DNA of 32,180 nucleotides from Ceratorhiza oryzae-sativae. Taxonomy: Eukaryota > Basidiomycota > Agaricomycetes > Cantharellales > Ceratobasidiaceae. This document shows positions 17,227 to 26,129 of this stretch, piece by piece. The DNA is taken from assembly GCA_030998015.1 (NCBI GenBank), contig JARWMV010000161.1:1-32180 (forward strand), read 5' to 3'. The first letter of the stretch is position 1; each line of letters begins with the position of its first letter. The translations under genes were made by a program, and so were the position numbers. The notes under the pieces are model-generated. The model was not told the origin of the DNA. It made no database searches and saw only the letters and a program-made list of their open reading frames with translations.

Positions 17227-17904
17227 ATGATAAACAACTTTTTATTAGACGTGTTAGCCGCTGGAGCTATCTTATCAGGTATTTTAGTTATTACTTCTAA
17301 AAACCCTGTAATTGCTGTACTTTTCTTAATTTCAGCTTTCTGCAACGCCGCAGGTTACCTAATCTTACTTGGAGTGGGCTTTGTAGGTATTTCATACATA
17401 ATAGTCTACATTGGAGCCATAGCTGTGCTTTTCCTATTTGTAATTATGATGATTAATATTAATTTATCTGACATACTGGACATTGGAAGTCAGTATACAA
17501 AAAACCTACCTTTGGCTTTAACTGTAGGTTTTCTATTTACATATGAGATTTTCACAGTAATTCCCGTGAACTTCGGTAAAGTTGCTATATTAAATCTGCC
17601 TTTGGAATTATTAACTTATTTAAATGGATTACTATACGGTTCAACCGTTCCTTCAATATCTGATGTAAATATTTCCCAAAATCCGTATACTTGGGACATT
17701 TCAAGTTTTAGTTTCCTACAAGTAGAATCATTGGGCCACGGACTGTACACCTATGGAGCCCCATTGTTCATTTTATGTAGTATAATACTATTGCTTTCGA
17801 TGTTGGCTCCTATTTCAGTTGTCCATTTAAAATCAAGTAATAACCAAAAAACTTATCAAACTTCTAACCCCTCCCAAACCAGAAACTCTATTTCATTTAA
17901 TTGA
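17227..17904 (+). CDS. nad6: nad6: NADH dehydrogenase subunit 6
   Basis: A membrane subunit of respiratory complex I. The 225-residue protein starts MINNFLLDVLAAGAILSGIL and has the family-typical block GFVGISYIIVYIGAIAVLFL with the following VIMMININ. The last membrane segment is SIILLLSMLAPISVVHL. At least five hydrophobic segments are visible. The polar tail of about 25 residues (SSNNQKTYQTSNPSQTRNSI) extends beyond the usual end. The stop is TGA. The same frame continues open after it into a LAGLIDADG endonuclease. The start has an A-rich leader (nine A before ATG). No repeat lies inside the gene. Confidence 0.96.
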   Translation: MINNFLLDVLAAGAILSGILVITSKNPVIAVLFLISAFCNAAGYLILLGVGFVGISYIIVYIGAIAVLFLFVIMMININLSDILDIGSQYTKNLPLALTVGFLFTYEIFTVIPVNFGKVAILNLPLELLTYLNGLLYGSTVPSISDVNISQNPYTWDISSFSFLQVESLGHGLYTYGAPLFILCSIILLLSMLAPISVVHLKSSNNQKTYQTSNPSQTRNSISFN

Positions 17905-18306
17905 ACAAGATCAGTTAAACATAATCTTGGGCTCAACTCCGGTAATAGAGCTTCTTACCATACATCTTCTTACTCGGGTAAATTAGATCCTTGGGCTGTT
18001 ACAGGTCTAGTGGATGCTGAGGGCTATTTTGGTTTCACTATTACAAAAAAAAGTGGGAGAAAACTAGGTTTCGAACTAAAACCCCAATTTTGTCTTCACA
18101 TGCATGCTAGAGAGTATGATCTACTTGTCAGTTTAAAAGAATTCTTTGGGGTAGGTACAGTCACTTTAAGAAGTAAAGACGCGTATTATGCTGTATATTC
18201 TAAAAGGGATCTCGAAATTATTGTTCAACATTTTAAACTATTCCCTTTATTGACCTCAAAAAGAAATAGTTTCTTTATATTTTTAATTGTTTTTGATATG
18301 TTCTGT

Positions 18307-18478
18307 CCGCCGGCGTTAGAGGGAATCCTAAAGATTCCCTCGTAGAAAATGACGACCGTTCGTCATTTTCAGCCGGCGGCTAAATATCGATATTATGCCG
18401 CGCACTAGCAATCGCAAACGGTTGCGATTGCTCACGTTGGTTGGTGGGACAAGTCCCACCAGCAACTAACGCGCGCGG
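18307..18478 (+). repeat. DHE copy 16, short variant
   Basis: Breaks the nad6-linked endonuclease after its first half. Confidence 0.92.
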
Positions 18479-18517
18479 ACATCTTTCTGTGGAAGGTTTC
18501 ATGAGAGCTGTTTCATA

Positions 18518-18762
18518 CCCCCGCTTAGGGTCAACCAGCATTGTATTTATATATAAATACATGCTGTTGACCCGTGGGTATGGATATCGAGGCCGCGTTC
18601 GCGGCGAGGTATTGCGAGGTACCCTGGAACTTTAAGTTCCAGGGTACCTCGGAATCAGACGCCGCGCGCACGCCAGGGCCGCCTTGGCTTACATTGACCT
18701 TAAGGTCAATATGAGCCAAGCTTGCTTGGCTTAAGCCAAGGCGTTCGCAGGCGTGCACGGGT
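18518..18762 (+). repeat. family D composite element
   Basis: Left flank cata (18514-18517); the right end abuts DHE copy 17, so the second cata is not seen. Internally like 7600-7846. Confidence 0.88.
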
Positions 18763-18935
18763 CCCGCCGGCGTTAGAGGGAATCCTAAAGATTCCCTCGT
18801 AGAAAATGACGACCGTTCGTCATTTTCAGCCGGCGGCTAAATATCGATATTATGCCGCGCACTAGCAATCGCAAACGGTTGCGATTGCTCACGTTGGTTG
18901 GTGGGACAAGTCCCACCAGCAACTAACGCGCGCGG
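18763..18935 (+). repeat. DHE copy 17, short variant
   Basis: Joined to the GGGT end of the family D element. Confidence 0.92.
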
Positions 18936-19007
18936 AAACTATCTTAACAGACCATTAGAACCCGAGACATTAAACTCTATCACAGGGATTTACGGAAAAC
19001 TACCATT

Positions 19008-19103
19008 GACCCCCCAAACTGATGCAGCTATGCTGCATTGTTTGGGGGGGTAATGGCCCTCCCAATACGTTGGCCTTACAGGCTTGGTAACGCATTGGGA
19101 GGT
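19008..19103 (+). mobile_element. gACCCCC-family element, 96 bp, TSD catt
   Basis: Flanked by catt at 19004-19007 and 19104-19107, in the nad6-linked endonuclease. Confidence 0.88.
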
Positions 19104-19245
19104 CATTGTTAATCTTACCGCCTGTTGTAAAGTATTCTAGTGTAACTATTCCAAGTCCTTGGTGGGTTATTGGGTTTATATCCGGACAATCTAAATAAAG
19201 GTTTGCCTGAAGAATTGAAAATAGCGTTCACAAATGTTGTCCCTG

Positions 19246-19560
19246 TAGACCCCCAATGATTACATTATTGGGGGGCTACTGCCCCTCAAACAATGCAGCG
19301 TAGCTGCACATGTTTGGGGGTCAGTAGAGAGACCAGAGTATGGTTTCAACTGGTCCAGTTGCATGGTGGTCCAGTTGCATGGTGGTCCAGATGGAAATAT
19401 ACCTTATCCTATGTGGATCTCCGGGTTTGTTTCTGGAAAATGATAACCTCGACTGTGGGCGGCTTTAGCCGCCCACAGGCTCCGGGCAGCGTAGCTGCAC
19501 ATGTTTGGGGGGCAGAAGTCTGCGGTCGTGTTCCTGGAACAAGACCACAGACGAGGTAGA
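19246..19560. other. decayed endonuclease end with small palindromes
   Basis: Begins after GLPEELKIAFTNVVPV with a GACCCCCAATG element of two hairpins, then a RVWFQL fragment, a ccagttgcatggtggt tandem triplication, and GCCTGTGGGCGG and GTCTGCGGTCGTG hairpins also seen before nad6. No intact frame. Confidence 0.6.
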
Positions 19561-19917
19561 AATAGTAATTCAAGTTTTTATCCTTAAAAATAAATTATTT
19601 GAAACTAATCTTAGTTACGAGGCTAACTTTTTTTAAAAGTTTATTTCTGAGTTGTCTCCTAATGATAAATATCCATTTAGGAAGACAAGCCAACTTTTAG
19701 GTCCGGGGTTCCAAGATTGGTCTTTCTGTCTCCGAGGGCTCCAGTGATGGACTCCTCAGCCGGGAAGTCGATTTGAGCTTTACTTCTATCCAGATATGGA
19801 AGAAACCGGACCTTTGGATTCTATTGTTCTCCGTATAGAGATGTAGACGATTCCAAAGTTAGGTCAGATTCCTAAAATTTGAAGAAAGTTTTGAGTCCTA
19901 TAATCGCCTGAATCATA
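19561..19917. other. spacer without recognised gene
   Basis: Mixed AT-rich and GC-rich unique sequence. I see no RNA gene, conserved frame or repeat in it. Confidence 0.45.
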
Positions 19918-20134
19918 CCCCCGCTTATCGGCTGAAATCTTAGGTGTAACCCAAGATTTCAGCCGATAAGCGGAGGGTCAACGACCCGTGGGTATGGTTA
20001 TCGAGGCCGCGTTCGCGGCGAGGTATTGCGAGGTACCCTGGAACTTTCAGTTCCAGGGTACCTAGGAATCAGACGCCGCGCGCACGCCAGGGCCGCCTTG
20101 GCTTAAGCCAAGGCGTTCGCAGGCGTGCACGGGT
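19918..20134 (+). mobile_element. family D/L hybrid element, 217 bp, TSD cata
   Basis: The left part carries the atcggctgaaatcttagg hairpin of family L, the right part is family D with GAGGTACCCTGG. Flanked by cata at 19914-19917 and 20135-20138. Confidence 0.85.
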
Positions 20135-20202
20135 CATAAATTGTGTGGCAAATAGGGTATTCAAAACAACATAACTCGTGTTTTCACCTTTTTAATTTTT
20201 AA

Positions 20203-20732
20203 ATGAGAAATATTACAAAATCACAATTTCACACTTTTTCTCCTCTTAGCCGAAAAATTATGACAAAAGAAGAACGATCACTTTTTTCTTTATCTGCTGA
20301 TTTAAAGGCCATATTGGTTGGTCTACTATTGGGAGACCTTTATGCTCGAAAACAAAAAAGAAGTGTAAATGCGTGTTTATGCTTCGAACAGGGACTTGTT
20401 CATGAGACTTATCTTTTCCATCTCTACGATTTATTTAAAAGTTACTGTCAATCAGCCCCCCAAACAAGTAATCGACTTCCTGATAAACGAACCGGTAAAA
20501 TCTATGCTAGAGTCACATTTACAACCTGTGCATTACCTTGCTTTAATGAGTTATATGACCCGCGCACGCCAGGGCCGCAGCTTATAGCTGCGATCGTAGG
20601 CGGGCACGGGTAAGTGATCTACTTACTCCTATATCTTTAGCTTATTGGCTATGCGACGATGGTAGTTTTTGTAAATCAAGTCAAAGAGTTACTCTTTGTA
20701 CAGAATCATTTACTTTCCCCACAGAATCGACG
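20203..20732 (+). pseudogene. LAGLIDADG homing endonuclease (repeated family, copy v), interrupted
   Basis: Begins MRNITKSQFHTFSPLSRKIM and continues TKEERSLFSLSADLKAILVG, LLLGDLYARKQ (first motif), CFEQGLVHETYLFHLYDLF and SNRLPDKRTGKIYARVTF up to PCFNELYD. A family K-like element (20559-20611) has replaced the DLFY..KKVVP region. The frame resumes as DLLTPISLAYWLCDDGSF (second motif, about 20655) and ends at a DHE at 20733. Continuation fragments may be those at 22830-23105. This copy has no hydrophobic N-terminal segment, which shows that segment is not essential to the family. Confidence 0.83.
20559..20611 (+). repeat. repeat family K, long form
   Basis: cccgcgcacgccagggcc, then agcttatagctgcg, then gcgggcacgggt. 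It hybridises family D and K ends. No matching flanking duplication. Confidence 0.75.
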
Positions 20733-20906
20733 CCCGCCGGCGTTAGAGGGAATCCTAAAGATTCCCTCGTAGAAAATGACGACCGTTCGTCATTTTCAGC
20801 CGGCGGCTAAATATCGATATTATGCCGCGCACTAGCAATCGCAAACGGTTGCGATTGCTCACGTTGGTTGGTGGGACAAGTCCCACCAGCAACTAACGCG
20901 CGCGGG
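20733..20906 (+). repeat. DHE copy 18, short variant
   Basis: Ends endonuclease copy v after residues SFTFPTES. Confidence 0.92.
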
Positions 20907-20969
20907 CCTTCGCAAAGCACCGATTCTTGACCCCCGATTTGCGCCAAATCGGACTCTTCCCTTACAGGC

Positions 20970-21111
20970 CCCCGCTAATCGATACCCCTGCCAAGACGTG
21001 CGCTAAAGCGCAGTTCTCTAGGCAGGGTGTAGATTTGCCTTCGCAAATCATCGATTAGTGGGAGCCCTCCGCGCTTAGGCCGCCCTGCGGGCGATCAAAG
21101 AGCGCGGAGGG
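20970..21111 (-). repeat. repeat family B
   Basis: Inverse copy, followed by ggaagaggttccctagcagc sequence that is repeated at about 22667. Confidence 0.88.
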
Positions 21112-21408
21112 GAAGAGGTTCCCTAGCAGCGTGTACTTGTACACGCTGACGACAGGGTTAGGGTAGGAGATCTCAGCGCTTAGGCCGCCCTTCGGGCGAT
21201 AAAAGAGCGCGTTAGAAAGAAGAAGTAAACTCCCCTGCAAAAAGCCTAGGTACAATTAATTATACCTAGGACTTTTTGCCGGTAGATCGCTAAAGCGGCC
21301 GTGGGCGGCAGGGGACTCCTAAGGATGCCCCTCAAACAATGCAGCGTAGCTGCACATGTTTGGGGGGCAGTAGGCGGGCGTTTGATTTATATCCTCTGCT
21401 AACTTCTA
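21112..21408. other. repeat-rich spacer
   Basis: Contains a CAGCGTGTACTTGTACACGCTG hairpin, a GCAAAAAGCCTAGGTA/TACCTAGGACTTTTTGC hairpin around aattaatt, and a CCCCTCAAACAATGC hairpin. Part (21107-21165) recurs at 22664-22722. No gene recognised. Confidence 0.6.
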
Positions 21409-21431
21409 TCCTCGCCCCTACAAATTGATGT

Positions 21432-21654
21432 CCGCCGGCGTTAGAGGGAATCCTCAGATGAGGTAGCCTTGACCATGAGTCTCATGGTCCAGGCTACCTC
21501 CCATAAAGATTCCCTCGTAGAAAATGACGACCGTTCGTCATTTTCAGCCGGCGGCTAAATATCGATATTATGCCGCGCACTAGCAATCGCAAACGGTTGC
21601 GATTGCTCACGTTGGTTGGTGGGACAAGTCCCACCAGCAACTAACGCGCGCGGG
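21432..21654 (+). repeat. DHE copy 19, long variant
   Basis: Inside the second copy of the 462-bp repeat. Confidence 0.92.
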
Positions 21655-21670
21655 CCTACGCAAAGCATCA

Positions 21671-21811
21671 CCCCGCTAATCGATACCCCTGCCAAGACGT
21701 GCGCTAAAGCGCAGTTCTCTAGGCAGGGTGTAGATTTGCCTTCGCAAATCATCGATTAGTTGAGCCCTCCGCGCTTAGGCCGCCCTGCGGGCGATCAAAG
21801 AGCGCGGAGGG
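21671..21811 (-). repeat. repeat family B
   Basis: Inverse 141-bp copy inside the 462-bp direct repeat. Confidence 0.9.
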
Positions 21812-22037
21812 ATTTGTAAGGAGCGTTCAGCGCTTAGGCCGCGCCTAAAGGCGCGATCAAAGAGCGTTAGAGAAATAGCTTTTTGACCCGAGCACGCCTG
21901 CGAACGCCCTGGCTTAAGCCAAGGCGGCCCTGGCGTGCGCGCGGCGTCTGATTCCGTCGGAATCAGACGCCGGCCGCGCTGGCGCCACAAGTTTTGTGGC
22001 GCGCATTGCAATCATTGGGGGTCACCGGCGACGGATT

Positions 22038-22204
22038 GTTTAAATAGACCCTTAGAAGCTGAAACATTAGAATCAGTCACATCTATCTACGGTGCGTTAC
22101 TTGAATTAATTTTAACTCCTGTAATTAAATACACAAGCATAGTTTTACCAAACCCATGGTGGATCGTAGGATTTGTGAGCTTTAATACTATTTTAGTAAA
22201 TTAA
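22038..22204 (+). pseudogene. fragment of a nad6-linked type LAGLIDADG endonuclease
   Basis: Open frame reading RPLEAETLESVTSIYG, LILTPVIKYTSIVLPNPWW and IVGFVSFNTILVN before TAA. It is a diverged copy of the NRPLEPETLNSITGIYG and IPSPWWVIGF segments at 18936-19190. The second motif has FVSF in place of the usual FVDG/E. It shows that this subfamily was also duplicated. Confidence 0.75.
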
Positions 22205-22222
22205 TGTGCGGAGAATAAAATA

Positions 22223-22330
22223 AAAGAGATGAAAACAACAATAATGCTTTTTGCTTGTAACATTGTAAATATGTTAGCCAATGTGCTACCTTCTCTTCGA
22301 ATATCTCCTCTATTATTACCCTCGAGAATC
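22223..22330 (+). pseudogene. N-terminal scrap of the repeated HEG family (copy vi)
   Basis: MKTTIMLFACNIVNMLANVL then PSLRISPLLL. The tctcttcgaatat DNA core is shared with the N-terminal regions at 3898 and 12725. It runs into a palindrome at 22320. Confidence 0.6.
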
Positions 22331-22458
22331 GATGTAGATTTGCCAGGGCAAATCATCGATTCTCGGCGAGGTATTGCGAGGTACCCTGGAACTTTAAGTT
22401 CCAGGGTACCTCGGAATCAGACGCCCGCCGCGCTGGGGACGACCGAATGCACCTTTAC

Positions 22459-22611
22459 GGTGGTTTTGGGCCCTAGTGCCCCCCAAACATGTGCAGCTAC
22501 GCTGCATTGTTTGGGGGGCATCCACCCCCCAAATGAAGCAATTACGGGGCCTCTAAAATAGCTTTGCTATTTTAAGTGGCCCCTAATTGCATCATTGGGG
22601 GTCTACGGGCA
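22459..22611 (+). repeat. repeat family N (153 bp), copy 3
   Basis: Same as 3595-3747 and 16557-16709. Confidence 0.9.
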
Positions 22612-22829
22612 TCCTCTAGCCCTCCGCGCTTAGGCCGCCCTGCGGGCGATCAAAGAGCGCGGAGGGGAAGAGGTTCCCTAGCAGCGTGTACTTGTACACG
22701 CTGACGACAGGGTTAGGGTAGGAGTTCTCTCTCTTCCCTTTCAGCTGCTCCCCAATGATTGCAATGCGCGCCACAAGACGAGCCCCCCGCTCAGGCCGCC
22801 CTTCGGGCGATCAAAGAGCGCGTTAGAAA
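22612..22829. other. repeat-rich spacer
   Basis: Part of family B (22619-22666), the CAGCGTGTACTTGTACACGCTG block shared with 21120, and an atgcgcgccacaag piece. No gene. Confidence 0.6.
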
Positions 22830-23105
22830 GAAGAAGTAACTCTTTTAGTTACTGTCTTAAATGATAAGTTCGGGTTAAAATGTTACTTAAACAAACCCGC
22901 GGCCATAAGGACTTTGATTCCGAGGTAGCCTGGAACCTCGGGGGTCCAGGCTACCTCGCAATACCTCTAGCTACTGGAGGCCGCGTATCCGCCGGCTCCC
23001 GGCGGGGTTATGTAATCATAATACCCGCTTATTCAATTTCTGTGTTACAAGAATTGTTGGCTACTGAGATGAACCCCATGATGAAATACAAAATTGGCTT
23101 AAATC
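22830..23105 (+). pseudogene. C-terminal fragments of a repeated-family LAGLIDADG gene (copy vi)
   Basis: LLVTVLNDKFGLKCYLNK (about 22840-22897) corresponds to ELLVQVLTDKFGLKST in copy iv. After an inserted GAGGTAGCCTGG palindrome the frame resumes as YVIIIPAYSISVLQELLATE and MNPMMKYKIGL (23008-23103). The MMxxKIGL ending is family-typical. It may be the displaced tail of copy v, carried away by insertions and rearrangement between 20733 and 22830. Confidence 0.75.
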
Positions 23106-23135
23106 CCCTCCTAGCCAGAACTCCATATGCGAAAA

Positions 23136-23251
23136 GCAACGGCCTCCCAATGCGTTACCAAGCCTGTAAGGCACGCCCTACGGGCCAGCGTATTGGGAGT
23201 GCCATTACCCCCCCAAACAATGCAGCATAGCTGCATCAGTTTGGGGGGTCA
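23136..23251 (-). repeat. gACCCCC-family element, imperfect flanks
   Basis: Same two hairpins as 7467-7562. The flanks aacg and aact differ in one base, so the target duplication is only suggestive. Confidence 0.75.
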
Positions 23252-23355
23252 ACTGCCATTCATCATCACATGCCCCGAAGGGCCCGAAAGGGATGATGGC
23301 CCCAGAGGGAAAAATGCTAATGTAATTTTGAGATTTGAACAAGGAATTATTCATA

Positions 23356-23600
23356 CCCCCGCTTAGGGTCAACCAGCATTGTATTTATATATAAATACAT
23401 GCTGTTGACCCGTGGGTATGGTTATCGAGGCCGCGTTCGCGGCGAGGTATTGCGAGGTACCCTGGAACTTTCAGTTCCAGGGTACCTCGGAATCAGACGC
23501 CGCGCGCACGCCAGGGCCGCCTTGGCTTACATTGACCTTAAGGTCAATATGAGCCAAGCTTGCTTGGCTTAAGCCAAGGCGTTCGCAGGCGTGCACGGGT
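23356..23600 (+). repeat. family D composite element
   Basis: Left flank cata (23352-23355); right end abuts DHE copy 20. Confidence 0.88.
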
Positions 23601-23773
23601 CCCGCCGGCGTTAGAGGGAATCCTAAAGATTCCCTCGTAGAAAATGACGACCGTTCGTCATTTTCAGCCGGCGGCTAAATATCGATATTATGCCGCGCAC
23701 TAGCAATCGCAAACGGTTGCGATTGCTCACGTTGGTTGGTGGGACAAGTCCCACCAGCAACTAACGCGCGCGG
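23601..23773 (+). repeat. DHE copy 20, short variant
   Basis: Joined to the GGGT end of family D in endonuclease copy vii. Confidence 0.92.
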
Positions 23774-23979
23774 ACCTTTTTCATTTGTATGTTTTATACA
23801 AAAATTATTGCTTGTCAGCTCCAACAACCTCTAACCGATTGCCTGACATAAGAACAGGGTGTACAATCGGGTAAGTTTTAACACTATGGCATTACCTTGT
23901 TTTAATGAACTTTATTGTCTTTTTTATTCTGATAAGAAAAAAGTAATTCCCCTACCCTATCTCGTGTCAACTACTCTGA

Positions 23980-24070
23980 AGTTGTTGCACGTACGTGCAA
24001 CAATTTCACGCTTGTAGAGGAGACGTCTGTGTGCGGCTTAAGCCGTACACAGACGGCTCCGAAGCTTGAG
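23980..24070 (-). repeat. repeat family G
   Basis: Inverse family G hairpins in the right inverted-repeat arm. Confidence 0.85.
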
Positions 24071-24089
24071 TCGAACCGTGGTTTAGCGT

Positions 24090-24262
24090 CCGCGCGCGTT
24101 AGTTGCTGGTGGGACTTGTCCCACCAACCAACGTGAGCAATCGCAACCGTTTGCGATTGCTAGTGCGCGGCATAATATCGATATTTAGCCGCCGGCTGAA
24201 AATGACGAACGGTCGTCATTTTCTACGAGGGAATCTTTAGGATTCCCTCTAACGCCGGCGGG
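24090..24262 (-). repeat. DHE copy 21, short variant
   Basis: First of an uninterrupted run of inverse DHE copies that continues to the end of the window. Confidence 0.92.
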
Positions 24263-24471
24263 ACCCGTGCACGCCTGCGAACGCCTTGGCTTGCCAAGGC
24301 GGCCCTGGCGTGCGCGCGGCTCGCCGCGAACGCGGCCTCGTTAACAATGCCCACGGGTCGTTGACCCTCCGCTTTATTACCCCTGCCAAGACGTGCGCTA
24401 AAGCGCAGTTCTCTAGGCAGGGCGGCTGAAATCTTGGGTTACACCTAAGATTTTAGCCGATAGAGCGGGGG
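24263..24471 (-). repeat. repeat family L (209 bp)
   Basis: Inverse copy between two DHE copies, in the right inverted-repeat arm. Confidence 0.9.
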
Positions 24472-24694
24472 CCCGCGCGCGTTAGTTGCTGGTGGGACTT
24501 GTCCCACCAACCAACGTGAGCAATCGCAACCGTTTGCGATTGCTAGTGCGCGGCATAATATCGATATTTAGCCGCCGGCTGAAAATGACGAACGGTCGTC
24601 ATTTTCTACGAGGGAATCTTTATGGGAGGTAGCCTGGACCATGAGACTCATGGTCAAGGCTACCTCATCTGAGGATTCCCTCTAACGCCGGCGG
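24472..24694 (-). repeat. DHE copy 22, long variant
   Basis: Inverse 223-bp form in the right inverted-repeat arm. Confidence 0.92.
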
Positions 24695-24772
24695 ATACAG
24701 GTCCAGCAAGATTTTATAAATCTTGCATGGAAGCAAACCACGGAACGATGTTGACCGAGATAGAGGCCAGAC

Positions 24773-25600
24773 TAATTTTAGATGAGCTCTACATTTATCT
24801 TCACGCACGGCCTATGCATTTTTCGTTCATTTTTCTTACAGACCATCACAGATGTTCAGCAGGAAAAACGGATGGAAATCACCTACTGCCTGGCCTTTTT
24901 ATCTTTTTACCATCAGAGATATCCAGAATGTAAATTATCTTTATCCGTGATGAGACTATTTCTAATAAATTGAATCTACCAAAGGCTACCGGGTTGGAGG
25001 TTATTCTCCATTATGGGGCGCGGAGTTACGGGCAAAGGGGGCCATTTGGTGGTGATTCCACCACCAAGCGCGGTAGCACAGTCAGCCTGCTGACTGGGAA
25101 ATTAGGGATTATGAATAAAGGCGGGTATTGGGTGAATGATCTTATATCTGTTAAATAGAGCCGCGATCGATCGAACGTGAGCCTTCCCTTTCCAACCCTA
25201 TTTAGAGTACACTGGGCCCAGTCGAAGGATAATTGACGGAAGTTGATCTGGTCAGACCAACTGACTTTTTTGCAGACGTCAATTTCCGAAGGCGGGGAGC
25301 TGGGCAATACCGCGTAACTCCATCATGATCAAAATAATGCATGAGAGCAGCTTTGATCTATCCCGCCTGGGAATCAGGTGAGGCCCTACCCCCTATACCC
25401 CAACCGTGACCCAACCACGATAAGAATACTTATCGTAGACCCCCAACAAGGCAATGGCCTCCCAATGCGTTACCAAGCCTGTAAGGCACGCCCTACGGGC
25501 CAACGTATTGGGGGGGGGGGGCCATTACCTTATTGGGGGGCGTATGCCCCTCAAACAATGCAGCGTAGCTGCACATGTTTGGGGGGCAGGAGTTGGGCAC
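24773..25600. other. spacer without recognised gene
   Basis: AT-rich then mixed. Open frames at 24727-25158 show no family I know. A GGTGGTGATTCCACCACC hairpin at about 25050 with the phrase ccaccaccaagc recurs near 26607. Repeats at about 25228-25289, 25435-25535 and 25548-25590. No RNA gene found. Confidence 0.5.
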
Positions 25601-25655
25601 CGCTCTTTGATCGCGCCTTTAGGCGCGGCCTAAGCGCTGAACGCTCCTTACAAAT

Positions 25656-25796
25656 CCCTCCGCGCTCTTTGATCGCCCGCAGGGCGGCCTAAGCGCGGAG
25701 GGCTCAACTAATCGATGATTTGCGAAGGCAAATCTACACCCTGCCTAGAGAACTGCGCTTTAGCGCACGTCTTGGCAGGGGTATCGATTAGCGGGG
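25656..25796 (+). repeat. repeat family B
   Basis: 141-bp copy inside the inverted block. Confidence 0.9.
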
Positions 25797-25812
25797 TGAT
25801 GCTTTGCGTAGG

Positions 25813-25985
25813 CCCGCGCGCGTTAGTTGCTGGTGGGACTTGTCCCACCAACCAACGTGAGCAATCGCAACCGTTTGCGATTGCTAGTGCGCGGCATAAT
25901 ATCGATATTTAGCCGCCGGCTGAAAATGACGAACGGTCGTCATTTTCTACGAGGGAATCTTTAGGATTCCCTCTAACGCCGGCGG
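25813..25985 (-). repeat. DHE copy 23, short variant
   Basis: Occupies the position of the long DHE in the 462-bp repeats. Confidence 0.92.
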
Positions 25986-26129
25986 ACATCAATTTGTGGG
26001 GGCGAGGACGGGAAGAGGCTACGGGTCAAGTACAATATTACGCAGGCAGGGACTATGCCGCCTGTGTCGGGCTAACTTGACATAGGGATGGGGCGGTGGT
26101 GAAAAGGAAAGTATAAAGTTCAAACATAA

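Larger units (their letters stand above)
17905..19190 (+). pseudogene. LAGLIDADG homing endonuclease downstream of and in frame with nad6, interrupted
   Basis: Directly after the nad6 TGA, in the same frame and without another stop, come SVKHNLGLNSGNRASYHTSS and KLDPWAVTGLVDAEGYFGF, the first LAGLIDADG motif (about 17980-18040). ELKPQFCLHMHAREYDLLVS and FFGVGTVTLRSKDAYYAVYS follow, up to FIVFDMFC-type sequence at 18306. A DHE (18307-18478) and a D-DHE pair (18518-18935) interrupt it. Pieces resume at 18480 (HLSVEGFMRAVS) and 18936 (NYLNRPLEPETLNSITGIYG), then an element (19008-19103). Next come KYSSVTIPSPWWVIGFISG, the second motif with the D/E lost, and GLPEELKIAFTNVVPV (19201-19245). This is a different subfamily from the SLRIF-type copies. 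Whether the intact N-terminal half is made by UGA readthrough is unknown. Confidence 0.82.
21409..21870 (+). repeat. 462-bp direct repeat, copy 2
   Basis: Same order and length as 9966-10427 (long DHE, family B, partial J-like hairpin). Confidence 0.88.
23310..23948 (+). pseudogene. LAGLIDADG fragments of the repeated family (copy vii)
   Basis: NANVILRFEQGIIH (about 23313-23355) is cut by a D-DHE pair (23356-23773). It resumes as LFHLYVLYKNYCLSAPTTSN then RLPDIRTG, with a frameshift near 23860, and then VSFNTMALPCFNELYCLFYS and KKKVIP, ending in the inverted repeat at 23949. Neither LAGLIDADG motif remains. Confidence 0.75.
23949..24772 (-). repeat. 824-bp inverted repeat, right arm
   Basis: Reverse complement of 15259-16082. 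The 7.9 kb between the arms carries nad6. Confidence 0.9.
25602..26008 (-). repeat. inverted relative of the 462-bp repeat
   Basis: Same parts as 9966-10427 in reverse, but with the short DHE in place of the long one. Confidence 0.85.

Noticed and set aside
17902..17904. TGA read as tryptophan (translation code 4)
   Set aside because: Every conserved Trp seen in cob, nad6, nad5 and the endonucleases is TGG; an AT-rich code-4 genome would be expected to use TGA widely.
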